Shown here piece by piece: positions 17,392 to 26,034 of a DNA stretch of 64,000 nt. The stretch's first letter is position 1. Each line of letters begins with the position of its first letter. Position numbers and translations under genes: made by a program. The notes under the pieces were generated by a model. That model was not told the DNA's origin, ran no database searches, and was given only the letters and a program-made list of their open reading frames with translations. The stretch is from Novosphingobium pentaromativorans US6-1 (GTDB taxonomy: Bacteria; Pseudomonadota; Alphaproteobacteria; Sphingomonadales; Sphingomonadaceae): assembly GCF_000767465.1 (NCBI RefSeq), contig NZ_CP009292.1:692829-756828 (forward strand). Direction: 5' to 3'.

Positions 17392-18379
17392 TCCGCATTC
17401 GAGGAGCGGCGGCATGAGCGACGAGGAACTGGCCGCCTTCCTGCGCAACCCTTCGGGCGAAGACCGGGCAATGACTGAAGAGTCGGCTTCGCTGCAGGAA
17501 GCCGAGAGCCTGTGGCGCTCACTCGATGCCGTGAAGGACGATCCGCGCATTATGGCCATGCGGTCGGCGGCGCGTGCGCGCCTCGCCGCCAACGACAGTG
17601 CCGACGAGGACGTCGAACAAGCAGACGATGACGCGAGCACGCAGAATGTCCCGCGCCGCGCTCTTGCGACCTGGTTCGCGATTGCCGCCTGCCTGCTCCT
17701 CGTTGTCGGCCTGGGAAGCTATATCTGGACGGACAGGCCCGGTGTAACCGCCTCGCAAGCCGCTCAGATGCTGGCGAACGGGCGCGCGGCGCCGCGCGCC
17801 TTCCGGCTTGCCGACGGCTCGACCGTCACACTGGATGCAAATTCGCGTGTCGAAGTCGCCCTGTCAGCCGATGAGCGGCAGTTGACACTGCAACAGGGCC
17901 GCGCCTTCTTCGATGTCTCGCATGATGCGAACCGCCCTTTCGTCGTTACTTCGGGCATGAACAGCGTTACTGCGCTGGGCACGCGTTTCACGGTCTCGCA
18001 GCGCAATGGCGATCCGCTGGTGATGCTGGCTCAGGGCAGAGTGCGCGTAAGCGACAAGATCCACGAAACCGAACTTGAACCGGGCGAGCAACTCTCGCTC
18101 GACAGCTCGCGCGGCTTTGCCGTCTCGAAGACCGACACCGCCAGCGCCAGCCAGTGGATTACGGGATCGATCAGCTTCGATGCGCAGCCGGTCTCGCAAG
18201 TGCTGGCCAGGCTCAATCCCTATCTCCCGCAGCCTCTCGTCCTCGAAAATACCGCGGACGCGCAGGTAAAGGTCAGCGGTACGTTCCAGCTGGGCAATAT
18301 CAAGGATGTCAGCGTTGGCCTTGAAGCAATGGGAATTGCCGTTTCGCAAGGACAGGCTCCATTAGCCGATCAGCAATAG
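17384..18379 (+). CDS. FecR-like anti-sigma/sigma regulator
   Basis: 331 residues. Cytoplasmic N-terminal part, one membrane helix at about 94-115 (ATWFAIAACLLLVVGLGSYI), then a periplasmic FecR domain with FRLADGSTVTLDANSRVEV, FDVSHDANRPFVV and VTALGTRFTV, and a C-terminal STN-like part that would meet the receptor. It should hold the sigma factor until the STN receptor binds its ligand. The start overlaps the sigma-factor stop. Confidence 0.9.
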   Translation: MTDPHSRSGGMSDEELAAFLRNPSGEDRAMTEESASLQEAESLWRSLDAVKDDPRIMAMRSAARARLAANDSADEDVEQADDDASTQNVPRRALATWFAIAACLLLVVGLGSYIWTDRPGVTASQAAQMLANGRAAPRAFRLADGSTVTLDANSRVEVALSADERQLTLQQGRAFFDVSHDANRPFVVTSGMNSVTALGTRFTVSQRNGDPLVMLAQGRVRVSDKIHETELEPGEQLSLDSSRGFAVSKTDTASASQWITGSISFDAQPVSQVLARLNPYLPQPLVLENTADAQVKVSGTFQLGNIKDVSVGLEAMGIAVSQGQAPLADQQ

Positions 18380-18592
18380 ACGATTTCCGACAATAAATCG
18401 GCGCCTTTGCGGCACCGATGCACAAGGCGGTCGGCTAGAAAGGCGCACTGCGGTCAATTGTGGCCGCGGTGTGCGATGCTGCCGCGCGGCCGAGCATTAC
18501 GCAATTTGCTTCCGATCGCCCTGCCACAAAAAGCAATATCTTGCGCTGGCATCACCACATGCTGTGCTCAAGAAAACCCGAGGAGAAGATCA

Positions 18593-19345
18593 TTGCCGCG
18601 TCGTTCGCCCTTCCTGCTCGCATCCACATTTGCCTCCGCACTCGCTCTGGGCCTCACTTCCATCGCACCTGCCGATGCCCACGCGATCTGGTTCGCGCAG
18701 CGCGCCAAGCAGCTTGCCCTGATCTACGGCGTGGGTGCCGACGATCTCGATGCCGTGGGGCGCATGAAGCATCTCACTCTGGTCAAGGGCTATGACGAAG
18801 ACTGGCAACCGGTCGAGACGTCCCTGCGCGAGGCCGGCATCGTGCCCATCGTCGACAGCGACGAACCGATTGCAGCGATGACCGCAGTCATGGACTATGG
18901 CGTGTGGACCAAGGACAAGGCCGGTAGCTGGCACAACACGACGAAGGATGAAGTCGCCGACGTCGCGGTGTCCGAACACAACTGGAAATACGCTCTCCAC
19001 TTCGAGAAACTTCCGAAAAAGGACGTTCCGCTTTTCGAAGGCCTCGTGCTCCAGCTCGTGCCGGTCGGCCCAATTCCCGAAGACAAGGGCAAGCCGCTCA
19101 AGGTTCGCGCCTATCTCAATGGAAAGCCCATGGCAGGCGTCCAGGTGATGTCCGACTACGTCAACGATCCCGACCAGATCCCGGTCAAGACCGATGCTGA
19201 CGGTACGGCAACGATCACCTTGCGCAACCAGGGCCTCAACGTGCTGATGGGCATCTACGTCGGACCTTCGGACCAGCCGACGAAATACGACCAGGTCGAA
19301 TACCGCTCCTCGCTTTCGTTCGTTCTGCCGCACCTGCCCGAATAA
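18593..19345 (+). CDS. DUF4198 periplasmic protein (NikK-like)
   Basis: Start TTG 18593 is preferred: AGGAGAA (18581-18587) sits just upstream and the product then opens with a clean signal peptide (RRSPFLLAS...APADA) exposing a mature N-terminal HAIWF. Upstream codons in frame are Arg/Cys-rich and look non-coding. 250 residues. The HAIWF start, GVGADDLDAVGRMK and the repeat-like beta segment LKVRAYLNGKPMAGVQVM fit DUF4198, the family (COG5266) linked to nickel/cobalt transporters as a periplasmic helper. It leads a run of four genes with a HupE permease. It lies 213 bases after fecR, so it may or may not share that transcript. Confidence 0.75.
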   Translation: MPRRSPFLLASTFASALALGLTSIAPADAHAIWFAQRAKQLALIYGVGADDLDAVGRMKHLTLVKGYDEDWQPVETSLREAGIVPIVDSDEPIAAMTAVMDYGVWTKDKAGSWHNTTKDEVADVAVSEHNWKYALHFEKLPKKDVPLFEGLVLQLVPVGPIPEDKGKPLKVRAYLNGKPMAGVQVMSDYVNDPDQIPVKTDADGTATITLRNQGLNVLMGIYVGPSDQPTKYDQVEYRSSLSFVLPHLPE

Positions 19346-19350
19346 GCCGA

Positions 19351-19375
19351 AAGGCCGGCCGCGCAGGCCGGCCTT
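19351..19375 (+). other. Intercistronic hairpin
   Basis: AAGGCCGGCC pairs perfectly with GGCCGGCCTT around a five-base loop, in the 58 bases between the DUF4198 gene and the next gene. There is no T-run. It probably tunes relative mRNA levels within the operon rather than ending it. Confidence 0.55.
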
Positions 19376-19403
19376 CGCGAGCCCGATACACGGAGATCCC
19401 CCG

Positions 19404-19802
19404 ATGAAGACTTCCGCAATTTCCGCCCTGTTCGCTGCAAGCCTGCTGGCCGCAGCTCCGGCCGCCGTCATCCCGGGCGTCGCCTATGCCCACGGCAGCA
19501 TGAAGCCCCAGCACGGCGGCATGGTCCAGATGTCGGGCGAAACCCTGTTCGAACTGGTCAAGAGCGCCAAGGGCGTCGATGTCTATATCAGTGAGGAAGA
19601 CGAACCCCTGCCCGCCAGCGAATTCAGCGCCAAGCTGATCGTGACGAATGCCTCGGGCGCCAAGGCCACCACGGCCATGAGCGCGTCAAAGGCCAACCGT
19701 TTTGCGGCGCCCGGCGTCAAACTTCAGGCCGGGTCCAAGGTCGTCGTCTCGCTGGTCGAAAAGAGCAGCGGCACGAAGACTTTCGCGACCTTCAAGCTCT
19801 GA
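19404..19802 (+). CDS. Small periplasmic HGG-motif protein
   Basis: 132 residues with a signal peptide cut after VAYA (29). The mature protein begins HGSMKPQHGGMVQMSGETLFELV. The cluster of His30, His37 and three Met residues could bind a metal ion. The remainder is a small beta-type domain (KGVDVYISEEDEPLP...KTFATFKL). GGAGA precedes the ATG. It sits between a NikK-like protein and a HupE permease, so a metal-handling role is likely, but I know no biochemistry for the family. Confidence 0.65.
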   Translation: MKTSAISALFAASLLAAAPAAVIPGVAYAHGSMKPQHGGMVQMSGETLFELVKSAKGVDVYISEEDEPLPASEFSAKLIVTNASGAKATTAMSASKANRFAAPGVKLQAGSKVVVSLVEKSSGTKTFATFKL

Positions 19803-19807
19803 CGCAA

Positions 19808-20542
19808 ATGCAGACGGCCACCCTCGCAGCGTCCCGCCGCCTTGCCGCGGCCGGACGCGCGCTGACAGCCACCTGCACCCTTCTGGCAGCGCTGGCGATC
19901 GCCGCCTCGGCCCAGGCCCACGGGGTAGGAGAAGCGGACAAGGCCTTCATCGAGGGCAGTTCGGGCATCGCCATCCTGCCTTACATGTACCTCGGCGCGA
20001 AGCACATGGTCACGGGTTACGACCATCTGCTCTTCCTCGCCGGTGTCATCTTTTTCCTCTACCGGATGAAGGACATCGGGACTTACGTCACGCTGTTCGC
20101 GATCGGACACAGCACGACCCTGCTGGTCGGCACGATCTTCGACATTCGCGCCAATCCCTACATAATCGATGCGATTATCGGCTTGTCCGTCGCTTACAAG
20201 GCAATCGACAACCTCGACGGCTTTCGCACGATGTTCGGCTGGGCGCCCAATCCCCGTGCCGCGGTATTCGTCTTCGGCCTGTTTCATGGCTTCGGCCTTG
20301 CAACCAAGCTCCAGGATCTCACGCTCTCGCCCGAGGGAATGATCCCCAACCTCCTGTCGTTCAACGTCGGCGTCGAACTTGGGCAGTTCATGGCCTTGGG
20401 CCTGATTCTCATCGCCATGAACATCTGGCGACTGAGCGGCAGCTTCCAGCGCAGCGCCATCGCTGCCAACGCGGCGTTGATGTGCGCCGGTTTCGTCCTC
20501 GTCGGCTACCAGCTGACCGGTTACTTCACCCAGGGAGCCTGA
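19808..20542 (+). CDS. HupE/UreJ-family membrane permease
   Basis: 244 residues. A signal-like N-terminus ends ASAQAHG, giving a His right after cleavage. The metal-site signatures of the family follow: GYDHLLFLAGV (70-80), AIGHSTTLL, FGLFHGFGLATK and FNVGVELGQ, spread over six membrane helices. HupE/UreJ proteins are secondary Ni2+ or Co2+ carriers, often near hydrogenase or urease genes. None are here; instead there is a NikK-like protein and TonB receptors. Five bases separate it from the upstream stop and one base from the next start, so this is an operon. Confidence 0.85.
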   Translation: MQTATLAASRRLAAAGRALTATCTLLAALAIAASAQAHGVGEADKAFIEGSSGIAILPYMYLGAKHMVTGYDHLLFLAGVIFFLYRMKDIGTYVTLFAIGHSTTLLVGTIFDIRANPYIIDAIIGLSVAYKAIDNLDGFRTMFGWAPNPRAAVFVFGLFHGFGLATKLQDLTLSPEGMIPNLLSFNVGVELGQFMALGLILIAMNIWRLSGSFQRSAIAANAALMCAGFVLVGYQLTGYFTQGA

Positions 20543-20543
20543 C

Positions 20544-21155
20544 ATGGCCACGACATATCCCGCAGACATCGCCGCGCTTCCACGCAACGTGCAAGCCTCT
20601 CCCGCCACGCTTGCCAAGGCCTGCATCGGAGCGGCCGTTGCAGCGGGCGGCGTGCTCACCCTGTTCGTTCTGCCCGCCGAATACGGCATCGATCCGACCG
20701 GCATCGGCGCCAGACTGGGCATCTCCGGCATGGCCGTGATGGAAGAAGACGAGGATTCCGCTCCTGTCTCGACTGGGCCGGCCGCATCGCTGGTCACCCC
20801 AACCCGCGCTTCGATCGAACGCGCCACCGCCTGGCGCGAAGACGAACTCACCCTTGACCTGCCCCCGCACAGCGGCGCGGAGATCAAGGCGCACATGGTC
20901 AAGGGCGACAGCTTCGTCTTCTCCTGGCACTCCACCGGCGGACCGGTGAAGGTCGACATGCACGGCGAACCGGTCAACGCAGGCGACGACGAATTCACCA
21001 GCTACTGGAAGGAACGCCAGAGCGAGGCCGGTCAGGGCGATTTCACCGCAACCTTCGACGGCACGCATGGCTGGTACTGGCGCAACAAGAGCGACACGCC
21101 GGTCAAGGTCACCGTGAAGGTCGCAGGCTTCTACAAGGATCTCTTCAAGCCCTGA
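20544..21155 (+). CDS. Membrane-anchored periplasmic protein
   Basis: 203 residues. One membrane helix near 24-44 (AKACIGAAVAAGGVLTLFVL) then a periplasmic part with an acidic linker (EEDEDS) and a beta domain containing VKGDSFVFSWHSTGGPVKVDMHGEP and GTHGWYWRNKSD. The His and Trp pattern is conserved-looking but I cannot name ligands. Proteins of this kind sit after HupE genes in sphingomonads and are usually named only transmembrane anchor protein. Likely an accessory of the permease. Followed directly by a strong terminator. Confidence 0.65.
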   Translation: MATTYPADIAALPRNVQASPATLAKACIGAAVAAGGVLTLFVLPAEYGIDPTGIGARLGISGMAVMEEDEDSAPVSTGPAASLVTPTRASIERATAWREDELTLDLPPHSGAEIKAHMVKGDSFVFSWHSTGGPVKVDMHGEPVNAGDDEFTSYWKERQSEAGQGDFTATFDGTHGWYWRNKSDTPVKVTVKVAGFYKDLFKP

Positions 21156-21184
21156 TCCCGCACGAAACATTCCCGAGCCTGAAC

Positions 21185-21226
21185 AAGGGCGAAGCGCTAC
21201 CATCCGGCGTTTCGCCCTTCTTTTTT
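21185..21226 (+). terminator. Rho-independent terminator of the HupE operon
   Basis: AAGGGCGAA pairs with TTCGCCCTT around a 17-base loop and is followed by CTTTTTT, 29 bases after the last stop codon of the operon. Confidence 0.85.
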
Positions 21227-21671
21227 GGCCCGTCCAAAACGGAAAGCGGCATAGTAATTCGTGATGCATCCGCGAAAGAGGCCTGCCTGCTGCTCCGATA
21301 TCGCGAGAACGTCTTTGCTATGCTGCAGTGCAAAAACTCCCTTGTAGGCACCGATTCGTCTGAATTGAGAGCCCTGCCAGGACTGCATTTCGCATCTGCA
21401 CAATCACTTTCGGGGCGTCGGCAGGTCCTGCCGTTTGTTCGCTGAAGGAGAACACGGCAGAATAATCGGACAATGACCCCAATTCGTCATAATCATCCGC
21501 CCGGCCCCCTAGTTACGATTAAAGATTTGTCAGGGTACAGATAGCCTCGATCTTGCAAATAGAAGCGGACAGGTCGCAAAATCCGCAGAATTTCGCGGAG
21601 TTTGTACCAAAGAAGATCTGCTCGACTGGAAATTGCAGGACGTGGGAACAACTCAAGTGAGGGGTCACAAG
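21227..21671. other. Intergenic region upstream of siderophore-type receptor
   Basis: 445 bases. No convincing gene on either strand. The part nearest the receptor (about 21480-21640) is comparatively AT-rich and should carry its promoter. GAGGGG at 21659-21664 is the ribosome site. I could not recognise a Fur, Irr or FecI site by eye. Confidence 0.4.
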
Positions 21672-23825
21672 ATGAGAATTTTTAATTCCGCAGTTCACGC
21701 TTCCCTGTTGGCTGGTACGGCGCTTGTCGCCTTCCCCGCCATCGCCATGGCAGACGAGGCGGCAAACGACACCGAAAGCACCGATACCATTACCGTCGTC
21801 GGCCAGCGCCAGCAGTATCGGGGCGATGTCCCGCTCGCTGAAATACCGCAGTCGGTCCAGCAGATCGACGGCAAGATGCTCCAGGATCTGAATATAACCC
21901 GGCTCGATTCCGCTCTCGATCTGGCCAGCGGCATTGCCCGCCAGAACAACTTCGGCGGACTTTGGGACGCCTTCGCGGTCCGCGGCTTCGCCGGCGACGA
22001 AAACTTCCCGAGCGGCTTCCTTGTCAACGGCTTCAACGGTGGGCGCGGCTATGGCGGCCCGCGCGATGCCTCGAACATCGAGCGCATCGAAGTCCTCAAG
22101 GGTCCGAACGGCGCCGTGTTCGGCCGCGGCGAGCCCGGCGGCACGGTGAATATCATCACCAAGAAGGCCACCCTCGACGATACCTTCGGCAGCTTTGCGG
22201 CTTCGGCCGGCAGCTACTCGACCTACCGGGTCGAAGGCGATTACAACCTTGCCCTGAACGACAAGGTCGCCATCCGGCTCAATGGCGCCGCGCAGGACGC
22301 CGGGAGCTTCCGCGACACGATCAATTCGAACAAGATCGTCGCCTCGCCCTCGGTACTGTTCGAACCCTCATCGTCGACCAGCATCAGCTACGAGATGGAA
22401 TTCGTTGACCAGGAAGTGCCCTTCGACCGGGGCGTGGTTGCCGTGGACGGCGTGCTTGGCCTGATCCCGCGCTCCACCTTCCTGGGCGAACCCGGCGACG
22501 GCCCGACCAAGGTCAAAGTGCTCGGCCACCAGGTCCAGCTTCAGCAGGACATCGCCAAGGACTGGGTCTTCCTAGCCGGCTTCGGTTACCGCGATACCAG
22601 CTTCAAGGGCTATTCGAGCGATGCCGAACTGGCCGGCAGCCGCCAGACGCTCGAGGAAACCGGGAACTACCTTGCCCGCCAGCGCCGCTACCGCGATTAC
22701 GGCACCACCAACCTGGTGTTCCGCGGCGAAGTTTCCGGCAAGCTCTACACCGGTTCGATCGCGCATCACGTTCTCGTTGGCGCCGACTGGGATCGTTTCA
22801 AGATCAACCTGAACCAGCTTCGCTTCCGGCCGGGTCCCTATACGGCGGGCGATCCGATCACGGCGGCGAACAACGCCATCGACATCTACAATCCGGTCTA
22901 TGGCCAGTTGCCGGTTCCGACCGCTGTAATCCAGAACTCCAATGAGACGCAGAAGTCCTGGGGCGTCTACTTCCAGGACCAGATCGACATCACGGATGCC
23001 TTCAAGATCCGTGGCGGTGGCCGCTATGACCACTTCCGCCAGCAGATCGTGAACAACATCAGCGGTACGACGACCATCATCGTCAAGAAGCGCTTCAGCC
23101 CCACGGTCGGCGCGCTTTACCAGCTGACGGACACGCTCAGCCTCTACGCCAGCTACGGTACGGGTTTCCGTCCCAACAGCGGCATCGACTTTGCCGGAAA
23201 CCCGTTCGCCCCGGAAACCAGCAAGTCCTACGAGGCCGGTCTTCGCTTCGTGTCGCCCGATGACATGATCACCGCAACGCTCGCCGCCTATACGATGAAG
23301 AAGAACAACATCCTGACGAGCGACCCGATCAATGCCGGGTTCTCGCTCGCAGCCGGCAAGGCGCGTAGCCGAGGTATCGAGGCGGACGTCAATGCCAAGT
23401 TGCCCGGCGGCATCAATGTATATGCGACTTATGCCTATACCGATGCCGAGTGGACAAGCGCGGCTCTGGATGTAAGCTTCGGCCTCAACATCCAGTCGGG
23501 CGATCCGCTGATCAACATCCCCAAGCACGCTGCCAACCTGCTCGTGACCAAGGAATTCGACCTCGGCGATGCCGGCGTCGTCACCATCGGCGGCGGCGTC
23601 AACTACACCAGCAAGCGCCTTGGCGAGACGGGTGTCGACTTCTACCTGCCCGATTACACGCTGGTGCGCGCCCTGGCGAGCTATGCGCCGAGCGATGGCG
23701 TCAAGCTCAGCGTCGATGCCACCAACCTGTTCGACGTGACGTACTACCCGGCCTCGTACCACCGGTACTGGGTATCACCGGGCCAGCCGCGCACGGTGAC
23801 GTTCCGGGTTGACTTCTCCTTCTAA
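21672..23825 (+). CDS. TonB-dependent siderophore-type receptor
   Basis: Start ATG 21672 is chosen because of the ribosome site at 21659-21664 and the immediate signal peptide (MRIFNSAVHASLL...AMA). 717 residues. TonB-box-like TITVVGQRQ, then the siderophore-receptor plug: IPQSVQQIDG, AFAVRGFAGDENFPSGFLVNG and RIEVLKGPNGAVFGRGEPGG with NIITKK. The barrel ends in TVTFRVDFSF. This plug style is that of FhuA/FhuE-like ferric siderophore receptors. The next gene encodes a PepSY membrane protein, a common partner thought to reduce or release iron. No siderophore synthesis genes are present, so it would take up foreign siderophores or another chelate. Confidence 0.9.
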   Translation: MRIFNSAVHASLLAGTALVAFPAIAMADEAANDTESTDTITVVGQRQQYRGDVPLAEIPQSVQQIDGKMLQDLNITRLDSALDLASGIARQNNFGGLWDAFAVRGFAGDENFPSGFLVNGFNGGRGYGGPRDASNIERIEVLKGPNGAVFGRGEPGGTVNIITKKATLDDTFGSFAASAGSYSTYRVEGDYNLALNDKVAIRLNGAAQDAGSFRDTINSNKIVASPSVLFEPSSSTSISYEMEFVDQEVPFDRGVVAVDGVLGLIPRSTFLGEPGDGPTKVKVLGHQVQLQQDIAKDWVFLAGFGYRDTSFKGYSSDAELAGSRQTLEETGNYLARQRRYRDYGTTNLVFRGEVSGKLYTGSIAHHVLVGADWDRFKINLNQLRFRPGPYTAGDPITAANNAIDIYNPVYGQLPVPTAVIQNSNETQKSWGVYFQDQIDITDAFKIRGGGRYDHFRQQIVNNISGTTTIIVKKRFSPTVGALYQLTDTLSLYASYGTGFRPNSGIDFAGNPFAPETSKSYEAGLRFVSPDDMITATLAAYTMKKNNILTSDPINAGFSLAAGKARSRGIEADVNAKLPGGINVYATYAYTDAEWTSAALDVSFGLNIQSGDPLINIPKHAANLLVTKEFDLGDAGVVTIGGGVNYTSKRLGETGVDFYLPDYTLVRALASYAPSDGVKLSVDATNLFDVTYYPASYHRYWVSPGQPRTVTFRVDFSF

Positions 23826-23843
23826 GGACGGCCTCCCGACAAC

Positions 23844-23882
23844 GCGCCCGCCACTCCCTTCCCAGCGGGGAGTGGCGGGCGC
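23844..23882 (+). other. Perfect 15-base intercistronic hairpin
   Basis: GCGCCCGCCACTCCC pairs without mismatch with GGGAGTGGCGGGCGC around a nine-base loop, between the receptor stop and the PepSY start. No T-run follows, and the downstream ribosome site starts only about eight bases later, so it may attenuate or stabilise the transcript. Confidence 0.6.
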
Positions 23883-23898
23883 TAATTTCAGGACAGCC

Positions 23899-24954
23899 AT
23901 GAAACCCGGTACCTTTCTTCGAATTCACCGCTGGATCGCCCTGGCCTTCGCGCCGCTCCTGCTGATCCAGGCCCTTACCGGCACCATGATCCTGTTTCGC
24001 GAACCGCTGGCGCAGACACTCGATCCCGGCGCGATGACGCGCCAGAGCAGCCACGACATGCAGCCGGCGCCGCTTTCGCAGCTTCTCGAAGCGGCCGGGG
24101 CGCGTTTCCCGACCATGCGGGTCACGCGCCTGTTCATGCCTTCCGGCCCCGATGCAGCCGCCTTTGCCCAGCTCACCGGCGCGCAAGGCGAAGTGCGCTA
24201 TGCCTCGATAGATCCGGGCAATGCCCGTGTGCTGGCATCGGGCCCGATATGGCGCTTCCCGATCGAGGCCGCCTTGCAGATCCATTATCGCCTGCTGGGC
24301 GACTGGCTTGGCATTGCCATTGTCACGCTCAACGGCCTCGCCCTTTTCCTGATCGGGGTGAGCGGCGTGAAGCACTGGTGGCCTGGACGCGGCCGCATAG
24401 TCGCCTCGCTCAAGGTGCGCCGCAATCTGCCCTCGCGCATCAAGCTGCGTCTCTATCACCGCAGCGCCGGTGCCATCGCCTCGATCCTGATCCTGTTCAG
24501 CGCGGCAACCGGCGTCCTGCTTGCCGCCGCCGACTTGCCACTGGGGCCTGCCCCTGCTTCTGCCGCTCCGGCTCGGGCCGTCACTCTGAGCAGCAGCCAA
24601 GTCGAAAATGCCATTTCCCTGCTTCATACTCGTTTGCCGGAAGCGCGTATGCGCGACATCCGCTTCGGGCCTGACGGGACCCTGGCCATCAACCTGCTCG
24701 CTCCCGAAGCCGGTCCGCGCGCCGTCGACGTCGTGCGCGTCGATGCGACCGCCCCCTCTCTGGGCAAGGTCCTGAAGTCCCGTGACAATCCCGCGCTATG
24801 GCTCACAGTGCTGCCGCTGCACGCCGGGGACAGTTTCGGCCTGCCAGGACGACTGCTACTCATGGCCGAAGCCCTGGCGCTTATTTTCCTCTGCATCAGC
24901 GGACCGCTGCAATGGTGGCGCGCCCGCTCCTCTCGACCGGGAGCCAAGAAATGA
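23899..24954 (+). CDS. PepSY-associated TM-helix protein
   Basis: 351 residues from ATG 23899 (AGGA just upstream). Four membrane helices, the first at about 11-33 (IALAFAPLLLIQALTGTMIL), the others near 140, 190 and 320. Family signatures are FLRIHRWIALAFAPLLL, WRFPIEAALQIHYRLLGD with its haem-type His, HWWPGRG and YHRSAGAIAS. The periplasmic loops form PepSY-like domains. Proteins of this type follow siderophore receptors and are thought to act as inner-membrane ferric-siderophore reductases. The ATGA overlap with the next gene shows translational coupling. Confidence 0.82.
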   Translation: MKPGTFLRIHRWIALAFAPLLLIQALTGTMILFREPLAQTLDPGAMTRQSSHDMQPAPLSQLLEAAGARFPTMRVTRLFMPSGPDAAAFAQLTGAQGEVRYASIDPGNARVLASGPIWRFPIEAALQIHYRLLGDWLGIAIVTLNGLALFLIGVSGVKHWWPGRGRIVASLKVRRNLPSRIKLRLYHRSAGAIASILILFSAATGVLLAAADLPLGPAPASAAPARAVTLSSSQVENAISLLHTRLPEARMRDIRFGPDGTLAINLLAPEAGPRAVDVVRVDATAPSLGKVLKSRDNPALWLTVLPLHAGDSFGLPGRLLLMAEALALIFLCISGPLQWWRARSSRPGAKK

Positions 24955-25880
24955 CATCGATCCTTCACTGCGGCGACGAAGAGCGCGGCACGCTCTGGCG
25001 CGACGTATTCGCGCGCGAGATGCCGGAAGTCGATTTTCGCTGCTGGCCCGACCTGGGCGATCCGCAGGAGATCCGCTTCCTCGTCGCATGGACGTTGACG
25101 CCCGAACTGATCGCGAGCCTGCCGAACCTGGAAATCCTGTTCAGTATCGGCGCAGGCGTCGATCAACTCGACCTCGGCCTCGTACCGCCACATGTCCGCG
25201 TCGTTCGCATGATCGAGCCCGGCATTACAGTAACCATGGCGCAATACATCGTCATGGCGACGCTGGCGCTTCACCGCGACCTGCCGTTCTACGTGGCCGA
25301 GCAACGCGCGGGCCGCTGGACCCAGCGCGATGTCCTCCTTTGCTCCGAACGCACGGTCGGCTTCCTCGGCCTCGGCGAACTGGCCCGCGCCTCGATCAAG
25401 GCGCTGGCCCCGCTCGGCTTCAAGGTGCTGGGCTGGAGCCGAAGCGGCGCGAATATTGCGGGTGTCGAGACTTACGCCGGAGCCGAGGGACTCGATCCCT
25501 TTCTCGCGCGCTGCGAAATACTCGTATGTCTCCTGCCACTCACCGACGACACCCGCGGCATTCTGTGCCGTAGTCTGTTTGAACGCCTCCCGCGAGGCGC
25601 TGCGATCATCAACGCCGCGCGCGGCGGGCACCTGGTTGCCGACGACCTTTGCGCAGCGCTGGACGATGGTCGGCTCTCTGCCGCATTTCTCGACGTGGCA
25701 AGCCCCGAACCACTCCCCGAAGGCCATCCATTCTATTCGCATCCCGCCATTTTCCTGACTCCCCACATCGCCGGGGTAACCCGCAGGGAAACGGCCGTGC
25801 ATGCGCTGATCGGCAACCTGCAGCGCGTGCTTGCGGGCGAGGAACCGGACGGCGAAGTCGACCGCAGCCGCGGATATTGA
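24951..25880 (+). CDS. ghrA: Glyoxylate/hydroxypyruvate reductase A-like dehydrogenase
   Basis: 309 residues, close to the 312 of E. coli GhrA. Dinucleotide motif TVGFLGLGELARA near 135-147. The catalytic triad of D-2-hydroxyacid dehydrogenases is visible: Arg in INAARGGHL, Glu in DVASPEPLPEGHPFYSHP and His in LTPHIAGVT. It reduces glyoxylate, hydroxypyruvate or a similar 2-keto acid with NAD(P)H. Start ATG 24951 overlaps the PepSY stop. An upstream frame extension lies wholly inside the PepSY gene and is not real. It probably opens the catabolic island that follows. Confidence 0.85.
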   Translation: MTSILHCGDEERGTLWRDVFAREMPEVDFRCWPDLGDPQEIRFLVAWTLTPELIASLPNLEILFSIGAGVDQLDLGLVPPHVRVVRMIEPGITVTMAQYIVMATLALHRDLPFYVAEQRAGRWTQRDVLLCSERTVGFLGLGELARASIKALAPLGFKVLGWSRSGANIAGVETYAGAEGLDPFLARCEILVCLLPLTDDTRGILCRSLFERLPRGAAIINAARGGHLVADDLCAALDDGRLSAAFLDVASPEPLPEGHPFYSHPAIFLTPHIAGVTRRETAVHALIGNLQRVLAGEEPDGEVDRSRGY

Positions 25881-26034
25881 ACCGCAGCATGCTATGCCGA
25901 ATTCGCAGGGACAAAGCGGCAAATCGCTCCACTTCCTTCCTGCAATCGGACACAAGTAGCGCCGCGGAAGTGGCCTTATTCACATCGAGAAGCGCGAGGC
26001 ATCAGTGGCCCGCGCAAGAGGATCAAGCGACGAG

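Noticed and set aside
21197..21403. Short minus-strand open frame upstream of the siderophore-type receptor
   Set aside because: It overlaps the terminator of the HupE operon, has no ribosome site and no recognisable sequence.
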